20,121 bases of DNA from JBBSQE01 sp038258095. GTDB taxonomy: Bacteria > Actinomycetota > Thermoleophilia > Solirubrobacterales > 70-9. A program made the translations under genes and the position numbers. Below are positions 1 to 5,417 of this stretch, one piece after another. The DNA lies in contig JBBSQE010000023.1 of NCBI GenBank assembly GCA_038258095.1, positions 1 to 20,121 on the forward strand. The letters are read 5' to 3'. The notes below the pieces were generated by a model, which was given only the letters and a program-made list of their open reading frames with translations, made no database searches and had not been told where the DNA came from. Within the stretch, counting starts at the first letter, position 1. Every line of letters begins with the position of its first letter.

Positions 1-671
1 AGCGGGGGGAGATCCTCTCCGCGCAGGTGAACGGGATCACCCTTCTGGTGCTGGCGATTCTGATCATCGTCGAGGCGGTTCGCAGGCTCGTCGACCCGAC
101 CGATGTGGAGGCGGGGATCGTCCTGGTCGTGGGCCTCGCCGGCGTGCCCGTGAACCTGGCGGCTGCCTGGGCGCTGGCCCGGGCGAACCGTTCGAGCCTC
201 AACGTCGAGGGAGCATTCCGGCACACGATGCTCGATGCGGTCGCCTCCCTGGGGGCGGCGGTGGCAGCGGTCGTGATCCTCGCGACCGGCTTCGAACGCG
301 CCGACCCGATCGCTTCCCTTCTGGTCTCCGCCCTGATGCTGCATTCCGCCTGGTTCCTGCTCAAGTCGAGCGGCCGGGTCTTCATGGAGGCCGCCCCGGA
401 GGGAATCGATCCGGACGAGATCGGCCACAAGCTGGCCTCGACCGAGGGAGTGGTCGAGGTCCACGATCTCCATGTCTGGGAGGTGACATCCGGGTTCGTC
501 GCCCTGTCCGCCCACGTCACGGTTTCCCAGGAGGTGGATTGCCACCAGGCGCGCCTCAGCATGGCGAAGCTGCTCGAGGAGCGCTACGACATCGAGCACT
601 CGACACTTCAGGTTAACCACGCGGCCCGCGACGGCCTGCTCACGCTCGAGCCGCCGACGACGAGCACCTGA
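1..671 (+). CDS. Cation diffusion facilitator (CzcD/ZnT-like metal cation efflux protein), 5' partial
   Basis: Membrane antiporter of the CDF family, which exports Zn2+ or similar divalent metals in exchange for protons. The reading frame is open from base 3, so the gene begins upstream; the GTG at 27 is an internal Val, since the preceding residues RGEILSAQ match the loop just before the third helix of CDF proteins. Four membrane segments remain, followed by a soluble cytoplasmic C-terminal domain containing DLHVWEVTSG, the usual CDF start of the metal-regulatory fold. The penultimate helix carries HxxxD (His codon 222-224, Asp codon 234-236), the transport-site pattern of zinc-type CDFs; the partner residues on the earlier helix are off the window. 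Metal specificity cannot be fixed from this fragment. The gene ends with TGA and is followed by a GC hairpin. Confidence 0.93.
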   Translation, partial: RGEILSAQVNGITLLVLAILIIVEAVRRLVDPTDVEAGIVLVVGLAGVPVNLAAAWALARANRSSLNVEGAFRHTMLDAVASLGAAVAAVVILATGFERADPIASLLVSALMLHSAWFLLKSSGRVFMEAAPEGIDPDEIGHKLASTEGVVEVHDLHVWEVTSGFVALSAHVTVSQEVDCHQARLSMAKLLEERYDIEHSTLQVNHAARDGLLTLEPPTTST

Positions 672-679
672 ACCTGCGT

Positions 680-696
680 GCCCGCGCTTCGCGGGC
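680..696 (+). terminator. Short perfect GC hairpin after the CDF gene
   Basis: GCCCGCG, a CTT loop and CGCGGGC form a perfect 7-bp stem starting 9 bases after the CDF stop codon. No T-run follows, so this is not a classical intrinsic terminator; U-less hairpin terminators have been proposed for high-GC actinobacteria. It could also be a chance GC palindrome, or act on the next gene, whose proposed -10 box starts 3 bases later. Confidence 0.4.
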
Positions 697-698
697 AA

Positions 699-704
699 TA
701 GTGT
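699..704 (+). promoter_or_regulatory. -10-like box TAGTGT for the beta-helix/NlpC gene
   Basis: TAGTGT lies 11 nt before the ATG at 716 and there is no Shine-Dalgarno sequence between them. The same arrangement (TANNNT, 9-11 nt, ATG) precedes glmS, the DUF3352-like gene, the CBS gene and infA in this window, suggesting a leaderless transcript. No convincing -35 is visible. Inference only. Confidence 0.4.
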
Positions 705-715
705 GGACCCGGAAC

Positions 716-2209
716 ATGGCCGCACCATCGAGCAGGAGCAGCTCCCAGCGCGCCCCCGCCGCCGCTGGGCGGGCGTCGCGCTGGGCGGGACCGGTCCCCG
801 CCCTGCTCGCCGCATTCGCCCTGCTCGCCGCGTTGGCACTCGCCGCCCCCGCGGGGGCGGCGACCTTCACAGTTGACACCCTCGACGACTCGGGCGATGG
901 ATCGCTTCGCAGCGCGATCGATGATGCGAACGCGACGCCCGAGGAGGACCGGATCGTCTTCGAGGAGGACATGGACGAGACGCTCAAGCTCGAGAGCCCC
1001 TTGCCGACGATCACCTCGCCGGTCTCGGTCCGAGGGCCGGGCCCCTCGAAGCTCACGCTATCCGGCGACGACAGCACAGGAATCCTGACCATCTCGCTAC
1101 CCACGATCGGCCAGGTCCGGGTCTCGGAGCTATCGATGCGCGGTGGACTCGCCGCGGACGGTGGAGCGATCAGCAGCTTCGGATCCGATCTCGTCCTCCA
1201 TCACACCGTGATCTCCGAGAACGAGGCGACCAACAGCGGCGGCGCCATCAGCGTCTCCGAGGGGAGCCTCACCCTGCGCAACGCACTCCTCCGCGACAAC
1301 TCGGCGGCGTACTCGGGCGGGGCGGTGCACCTCTACAACGCCGGAATGACGATGGTGCACTCGGAAATCGCCTCGAGCACCGCCGGAGGTAGCGGGGGCG
1401 GGATCGGAGTTGCGAACCCCATCGGGCCGCTCGCCATCGAGCGCTCCCAGGTGCTCGAGAACGGGGCGGCGGGCAACGGCGGCGGCATCTCGGTGACGGG
1501 AGGGCCGACCCAGCCGCTGACGATCGCTCGATCAGGGGTGATCGGAAGCGACGTCGCCGGCGACGGCGGAGGAGTTTCCACCGTCGGCAGCCTGCAGCCG
1601 GTGATGATCCACGTCAAGGTCGAGGACAACACCTCGAGTGGCCGGGGACCCGACGTCTTCCCGCCGATGCTCGACCCGGCCCAGACGGCGCCGCCGGCCC
1701 CGCAGACAAAGGCCGCCGCAAAGGAGGGGGACGGCAAGAAGACGAACCCGGGCTCGCTCCCCCCGGCGACGGTCGAGGGCCCGCCTGTGGCGAGCTCCCC
1801 CTCGCCGGCGACGCTGCTCGGCGGGGTCGCGTTCGCCCCTCCCGATGCACCGACCCGGGTCAAGGCCGTCATCGACGCGGCCAACTTCATCTCCCGGACC
1901 CCGTACGTCTTCGGGGGCGGTCACGCTTCCTTCTACTCGCGGGGATACGACTGCTCGGGCGCTGTCAGTTTTGCGCTGTTCGGGGGCGGCTTCCTCGGCG
2001 CTCCTCTCGCTTCCGGAGCCTTCGAGAGGTGGGGCGAGCCCGGGCCCGGCAAGTGGATCACCGTCTACGCCAACCCGGGCCACGCGTTCGCCGTCGTCGC
2101 CGACCGGCGCTGGGACACATCCGGGGACGCACGCGGGTCCGGGCCACGCTGGCATCTCGAGACCGCGAGCGCCGCCGGCTATGTCGCCCGGCATCCGGCG
2201 GGTTACTGA
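716..2209 (+). CDS. Secreted beta-helix protein with C-terminal NlpC/P60-like peptidase domain
   Basis: Two-part exported protein. ATG 716 is preferred over the in-frame GTG 701 because it places a normal signal peptide (basic stretch, then an Ala/Leu-rich helix ending APAGAA) at the start. The mature N-terminus, FTVDTLDDSGDGSLRSAI, resembles the entry segment of polymorphic-membrane-protein-like right-handed beta-helices; several short turns follow with GGAI, GGAV, GGGI and GGGV motifs. A Pro/Ala/Lys-rich linker (bases about 1670-1850) leads to a peptidase domain beginning near TPYVFGGGH. Catalytic candidates are Cys in YDCSGA (codon 1952-1954), His in PGHAFAVV (codon 2081-2083) and perhaps His in RWHLET (codon 2153-2155). 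NlpC/P60 enzymes cut peptide bonds in peptidoglycan stems. The helix probably binds a surface polymer, but its ligand is unknown. The gene converges on the M23 gene 16 bp away. Confidence 0.85.
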   Translation: MAAPSSRSSSQRAPAAAGRASRWAGPVPALLAAFALLAALALAAPAGAATFTVDTLDDSGDGSLRSAIDDANATPEEDRIVFEEDMDETLKLESPLPTITSPVSVRGPGPSKLTLSGDDSTGILTISLPTIGQVRVSELSMRGGLAADGGAISSFGSDLVLHHTVISENEATNSGGAISVSEGSLTLRNALLRDNSAAYSGGAVHLYNAGMTMVHSEIASSTAGGSGGGIGVANPIGPLAIERSQVLENGAAGNGGGISVTGGPTQPLTIARSGVIGSDVAGDGGGVSTVGSLQPVMIHVKVEDNTSSGRGPDVFPPMLDPAQTAPPAPQTKAAAKEGDGKKTNPGSLPPATVEGPPVASSPSPATLLGGVAFAPPDAPTRVKAVIDAANFISRTPYVFGGGHASFYSRGYDCSGAVSFALFGGGFLGAPLASGAFERWGEPGPGKWITVYANPGHAFAVVADRRWDTSGDARGSGPRWHLETASAAGYVARHPAGY

Positions 2210-2225
2210 GCGGCGGCGCCCGACC

Positions 2226-3425
2226 TCAGCTGTAGCGGTCCCAGGCCTTCAGGGAGGGGGTGGGGTTGAGGAAGTGGCCTCCCTCGTACCAACCGGGGGA
2301 GCTCCACATCTCGAAGTGGAGGTGGCACGTTGTCGCGTCGCCCGTCTGGCCGACGCGGCCGATCAGCTGGCCGGTGTGCACGACGGACCCCACCTTGAGC
2401 GGAGAGCGCGCGACGAGGTGCATATAGGCGAAGTCCTGCCCGGTTCCCGCACCGTCGATGACGATGTAGTTGCCGGCGGCGCCCTGGTAGGAGTTGTACT
2501 GAACCCGGCCGCCGCGAGCCGCCACCAGTGGGAGCCCGCAGGCCGATAGAACGTCCTGACCCTGGTGGGTGTGGCCGGCGCGCGGGGCGCCGATCCCGTC
2601 GCCGTAGGTGTGGGGGCCGCGCAGGGGGAAGATGTACCCGTAGAGGCGGAATGTCAGCCCGCCGGCATCGCGGCGCGAGCCGACCCTCGCCCGCTGCCCG
2701 CTCTGGGCGCCGACACGGAAGGAGTAGGCGCCGCCCGGCGCCGTCTTGCCTCCGGAGTCCTTGCCGTTCCAGCGGATCGATTGGGTGGAGTTCCTCGGCA
2801 CGTCGTTGCGAAAGAAGCTGCGAACGATGCTGCCCTTGCGGTTGACGACGTCGATGCGTAGGTCGTTCAGCTTTTGGCTCGAGCCGATGATGTAGTCGAG
2901 CTTGGGCGGCCGGACCCCGAAGTAGTAGGCCTTCTTCGGTGTCGTCTGCGCGGCGGTCAGCTTCAGCAGCCCGGACGTCCCGAGCTCTGAGACCGGGTGG
3001 ATCTCGATGTTCTCGGTCGAGAGCCGCGAGCGGTTTCCGTAGGCGTCACGAACGAGGACGCGGCCGGTGGTCGCACCCCTCGGGACCTTGGCGGTCGCGA
3101 TGGTGGAGGTCGGGCTCTTGACCGGGGCGATGACATGCCCGCTCTTCGCCTTGAAGGCCATGGCGCTCACGGAACCGAGGTTGGCTCCGCTGACCTGGAT
3201 GACAGATCCGGGTGTGGCGGCGCGCAGGCCGATGCAATCGCTGATGCAGATGGCGTCTCGGATCGTGGGTGCGGTCGGGGCGGCGGCTCCGCCCCCGGTG
3301 GGAGCGGCAGCGCCGAGCGCGGCCGCCGAGAAGCAGAGCGCGCCGAGGATGGCGATGAGGGCCGTCGCGGCCGCGGTTCTCGATTTCGAGCCCGGCCTGC
3401 ACCGGGCGAAGTTATTGCGAGCCAA
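2226..3425 (-). CDS. Secreted M23 (LytM-type) metallopeptidase with IPT/TIG and FlgD-like Ig domains
   Basis: Zinc peptidase expected to cut peptidoglycan cross-bridges outside the membrane. The start is TTG at 3425: AGAGGA lies 4 nt upstream, and translation from it gives a signal peptide (basic start, hydrophobic TAAATALIAILGAL, cleavage near AALGAAA). Domains in order: a linker; an IPT/TIG-like domain at about 50-145 (TPGSVIQVSGANLGSVSAM); a FlgD-type Ig-like domain at about 150-245 (SIRWNGKDSGGKTAPGGAYS); and the LytM domain at about 255-395. The metal and catalytic set is complete: HQGQD (His287, Asp291), YMHL, and HLHFE (His368, His370). It should therefore be active. A c-di-AMP riboswitch and a -10 box lie directly upstream, so control is probably by c-di-AMP, which many Firmicutes and actinobacteria use to tune cell-wall hydrolases. 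Confidence 0.93.
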   Translation of the reverse strand: MARNNFARCRPGSKSRTAAATALIAILGALCFSAAALGAAAPTGGGAAAPTAPTIRDAICISDCIGLRAATPGSVIQVSGANLGSVSAMAFKAKSGHVIAPVKSPTSTIATAKVPRGATTGRVLVRDAYGNRSRLSTENIEIHPVSELGTSGLLKLTAAQTTPKKAYYFGVRPPKLDYIIGSSQKLNDLRIDVVNRKGSIVRSFFRNDVPRNSTQSIRWNGKDSGGKTAPGGAYSFRVGAQSGQRARVGSRRDAGGLTFRLYGYIFPLRGPHTYGDGIGAPRAGHTHQGQDVLSACGLPLVAARGGRVQYNSYQGAAGNYIVIDGAGTGQDFAYMHLVARSPLKVGSVVHTGQLIGRVGQTGDATTCHLHFEMWSSPGWYEGGHFLNPTPSLKAWDRYS

Positions 3426-3431
3426 CCGTTC

Positions 3432-3590
3432 CTCTTTCCGTTGCCTGCGGAGTTAGCTGTCGGGCTCGCGCTGAAAGAGCTTGCGCTACCGGCTGCTTCG
3501 CCGGATTCGCCCCCGGGACCTTCGAGCGGTCCCCTTGGTTCCTCCGCTCCCCCCGGTCGGATCCGGCGGGATTCGGCACCTGATTTCGCG
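3432..3590 (-). ncRNA. ydaO/yuaA-type cyclic di-AMP riboswitch
   Basis: On the minus strand, the leader of the M23 gene contains the conserved ydaO blocks in the right order: GGTGCCGAATCC (3580-3569), GGAACC (3542-3537), a variable stem GGGACC/GGTCCC (3533-3528 with 3520-3515), GGGGCGAATCC (3513-3503), and the signature CCGACAGCTAAC followed by TCCGCAGGC (3463-3443). A perfect 7-bp helix, CTCTTTC (3479-3473) with GAAAGAG (3438-3432), encloses the last block. Its 3' strand overlaps the SD sequence (AGAGGA, 3435-3430) of the TTG start, so ligand binding could directly control translation; no separate terminator is visible. In this family ligand binding usually turns expression off. The outer boundaries are approximate. 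Confidence 0.92.
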
Positions 3591-3592
3591 AG

Positions 3593-3598
3593 AGTATA
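3593..3598 (-). promoter_or_regulatory. -10 box TATACT for the riboswitch-M23 transcript
   Basis: TATACT on the minus strand (3598 to 3593) differs from TATAAT at one base and sits just upstream of the first conserved riboswitch block, so transcription would start around 3586-3588. TTGAGC lies upstream with a 19-nt spacer as a weak -35 candidate. Placement relative to the aptamer is what supports the call. Confidence 0.6.
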
Positions 3599-3682
3599 CG
3601 AGTTTCACTGGTCGCTGGCTCAAACTTCGCTCACATTTTCCTAAAACTTTGCGGGTTGCTCGCCGGCGACCCGCAGGGCCAT

Positions 3683-3983
3683 TCAGTAGAGAAGGCGCTG
3701 AACCCGGAACCAGATGCCGAAGGGGAAGGCGATGAAGAGGACGGCAGCGGCGACGCAGACCAGGGCGAAGTTTCGCATCCCGAGCCGGCCGTCCTCGTTG
3801 AACCGATAGGCCATGAAGCCGTCGAGCAGGAGCGCGATGGGGCACCCGTATCTCGGACCCGTATCTCGGTTGGCGCGTTCGCGCCGCGACCTGCGCGAGG
3901 TCGGCGCCGCAGATCGCGCAGCCGGCCGCGGGCTGGGCTACGAGCCCGCCGCATCGCGGGCATTTGCTGATCGCTCGGGCCAT
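3683..3983 (-). pseudogene. Small zinc-ribbon membrane protein gene, frameshifted by a 13-bp tandem duplication
   Basis: The ATG at 3983 opens a protein with two CxxC knuckles (CPRCGG and CAICGADL), a treble-clef or zinc-ribbon head. After residues QPRYG, a perfect 13-bp duplication throws the frame off, and the shifted frame then runs to about 3486, into the M23 riboswitch. Removing one copy restores a 95-residue protein: the zinc ribbon, then CPIALLLDGFMAYRFNEDGR, then one clear membrane helix (NFALVCVAAAVLFIAFPFGI) and a short basic tail ending RVQRLLY, with TGA at 3685-3683. The restored stop lies before the M23 promoter, as expected for a real gene end. The function is unknown; a small membrane-anchored zinc-ribbon protein is all that can be said. 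It is either a natural null or phase-variable allele or a sequencing/assembly error. A TAGGGT box (3996-3991) lies 7 nt before the ATG. Confidence 0.8.
3844..3869. repeat. Perfect 13-bp tandem duplication (2 copies)
   Basis: ACCCGTATCTCGG occurs twice head to tail, at 3844-3856 and 3857-3869. Because 13 is not a multiple of three, it shifts the reading frame of the zinc-ribbon membrane protein gene on the minus strand. Confidence 0.97.
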
Positions 3984-4032
3984 GTCTGCGACCCTAGGGG
4001 AAGTCCGTCCGACCGTTGCGGCGCTCGGTCCC

Positions 4033-4038
4033 TATCAT
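4033..4038 (+). promoter_or_regulatory. -10-like box TATCAT for rplM
   Basis: TATCAT is upstream of rplM, 46 nt before its ATG. A start site about 7 nt downstream would put the mRNA 5' end at the base of the hairpin at 4045-4078. No clear -35 is visible. This is the only good -10 candidate in the 101-bp divergent spacer facing rplM. Confidence 0.4.
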
Positions 4039-4044
4039 TCCGTG

Positions 4045-4078
4045 GCCGCGACGGGGCGGTCCCATATCCCGCCGCGGC
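4045..4078 (+). promoter_or_regulatory. Stem-loop in the rplM leader
   Basis: GCCGCG (4045-4050) pairs with CGCGGC (4073-4078). After an A/C mismatch, CGGGG (4052-4056) pairs with TCCCG (4067-4071), closing a 10-nt loop. The stem ends 6 nt before the rplM ATG, where there is no SD sequence. Leaders of ribosomal protein operons often hold autoregulatory RNA structures, and L13 leaders are known in Firmicutes; this one does not obviously match those and is an inference from base pairing. Confidence 0.45.
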
Positions 4079-4084
4079 TTCTCC

Positions 4085-4522
4085 ATGACCAAGACCTACG
4101 TAGCCACACCCGCCGACCGCCAGCGCGACTGGTATGTCGTCGACGCCGAGGGCAAGACCCTGGGCAGGTTGGCGACCCGCATCGCCGACGCCCTGCGCGG
4201 CAAGCGCAAGCCCGAGTACACGCCTCACTGCGATACCGGTGACTTCGTCGTCGTCGTCAACGCCGAGAAGATCCGCGTGACGGGCGACAAGCTGAACTCG
4301 AAGGTCTACTACCGCCACAGCGGCTATCCGGGTGGCATCAAGTCCCGCACGCTCGGCGAGATGCTCGAGCGGCGCCCCGAGGAGGTCATCCGCAAGGCGG
4401 TCAAGGGAATGCTTCCCCGCAACCGCCTGGCGAGTCGCCAGATCACCAAGCTCAAGGTCTACGCAGGCCCCGAGCATCCGCACCAGGCCCAGCAGCCGCA
4501 GACAATGAAGATCGAGGATTGA
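4085..4522 (+). CDS. rplM: 50S ribosomal protein L13
   Basis: Large-subunit protein L13, an early-assembly protein binding 23S rRNA. The 145-residue product has the family landmarks: DWYVVDAEGKTLGRLATRIA near the start, GKRKPEYTPHCDTGDFVVVV, KVYYRHSGYPGG, and the C-terminal block AVKGMLPRNRLASRQ followed by KLKVYAGPEHPHQAQQP. ATG 4085 is chosen over in-frame upstream starts because it gives the normal family length and N-terminus. There is no SD; a stem-loop lies directly upstream. It is the first gene of the rplM-rpsI-glmM operon, and its TGA (4520-4522) shares a base with the ATG of rpsI. The rplM-rpsI pairing is near-universal in bacteria. Confidence 0.97.
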   Translation: MTKTYVATPADRQRDWYVVDAEGKTLGRLATRIADALRGKRKPEYTPHCDTGDFVVVVNAEKIRVTGDKLNSKVYYRHSGYPGGIKSRTLGEMLERRPEEVIRKAVKGMLPRNRLASRQITKLKVYAGPEHPHQAQQPQTMKIED

Positions 4523-5406
4523 TGGCAGACGAAGAGACAAAGGGCGAGGAAACCGAGCAGCCGGCCGACGCCGAGCAGCCTGAGGAGGCGCCCGCCGAGG
4601 AGCCTCCGGCCGAGGAAGCGCCCGCCGAGGAGCCCCCGGCCGAAGAAGCGCCCGCCGAGGAGCCCCCGGCCGAAGAAGCGCCCGCCGAGGAGCCCGCAGC
4701 GGAGGAAGCCCCCGCGGTCGAGGAGGCCTCGGCAGAGGAGGCCGTAGCCGAAGAGCCGGCAGCCGAGGAGCCCGCAGCCGCAGAGGAGCCCGAGCCGGAT
4801 GGGCCCGCGGCCGAAGAGCCAGCAGTCAAGCGAACCGACCTCGCGCCGGGTGCCGATCTGGAGCCGATCGCGATCGAGCCCGAGGCACGGCTGAGCGCCG
4901 AGGAGAAAGCCCGGCTGGAGGCCGAGGCAGAAGAACGTGAGCAGCGCGAGGCGGTCCTCCCCGATGGCGACGAGGACGAGCTGATCGCGACCTCCCGCAC
5001 GCCCGCCGAGATGGAGAAGGGCGCCCGCTACCTCGCCACCGGCAAGCGCAAGCGCTCGATCGCTCGCGTCACCCTGATGCCCGGCGACGGCAAATTCGTC
5101 ATCAATGACCGTGAGATCAAGGAGTTCTTCCCGCGGCCCCTGCACCAGACGATGGCCCGCCAGCCGCTCTCCGTGGCCGGTTACGAGGAGACGGTCGACG
5201 TCAGGGTCCGCGTCCACGGCGGCGGGATCAGCGGCCAGGCCGGAGCAGTGCGCCACGGGATCGCCCGCGCGCTGACCGAGATCGACCCTGAGCTCCGCGG
5301 CGAGCTGAAGCGCCGGGGATTCCTGACTCGTGACGCCAGGGTCAAGGAGCGGCGCAAGGCCGGTCTGAAGAAGGCCCGCAAAAAGCCGCAGTTCTCGAAG
5401 CGCTGA
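4522..5406 (+). CDS. rpsI: 30S ribosomal protein S9 with a very long acidic N-terminal extension
   Basis: Small-subunit protein S9, whose C-terminal tail reaches the P-site tRNA. ATG 4522 overlaps the rplM stop (TGATG) and has GAGGA upstream. The S9 domain occupies about residues 168-294: ATGKRKRSIARVTLMPGDGK, NDREIKEFFPR, VHGGGISGQAGAVRHGIARA, and the invariant KKARKKPQFSKR tail. Everything before it, about 165 residues, is an extension rich in Glu, Ala and Pro. It begins with four 10-residue units of the APAEEPPAEE type, continues as looser EEPAAEE runs, then a charged, possibly helical stretch (LSAEEKARLEAEAEEREQRE). Bacterial S9 is normally about 130 residues, and actinobacterial extensions I know of are tens of residues. 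The frame is continuous into S9 and no alternative start with an SD lies near the domain, so I take the extension as real. Its role is unknown. Confidence 0.95.
   Translation: MADEETKGEETEQPADAEQPEEAPAEEPPAEEAPAEEPPAEEAPAEEPPAEEAPAEEPAAEEAPAVEEASAEEAVAEEPAAEEPAAAEEPEPDGPAAEEPAVKRTDLAPGADLEPIAIEPEARLSAEEKARLEAEAEEREQREAVLPDGDEDELIATSRTPAEMEKGARYLATGKRKRSIARVTLMPGDGKFVINDREIKEFFPRPLHQTMARQPLSVAGYEETVDVRVRVHGGGISGQAGAVRHGIARALTEIDPELRGELKRRGFLTRDARVKERRKAGLKKARKKPQFSKR
4588..4707 (+). repeat. 30-bp in-frame tandem repeats in the rpsI extension
   Basis: Four consecutive 30-bp units start at 4588, 4618, 4648 and 4678, each beginning GCGCCCGCCGAGGAGCC and encoding APAEEPPAEE or a close variant. 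The units at 4618-4647 and 4648-4677 are identical; the first differs by two synonymous changes and the fourth is degenerate. Length changes in 30-bp steps would keep the S9 frame. Confidence 0.93.
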
Positions 5407-5417
5407 GCCCGGAGGGC

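Noticed and set aside
3486..3682. C-terminal extension of the zinc-ribbon protein read straight through to 3486
   Set aside because: This stretch is reached only in the frame after the 13-bp duplication, is Arg/Pro-rich without structure, and overlaps a promoter and riboswitch; better explained as a frameshift product.
4009..4021. TTGCGG at 4016-4021 as the -35 for rplM
   Set aside because: The spacing to the TATCAT box is only 11 nt, too short for a normal promoter.
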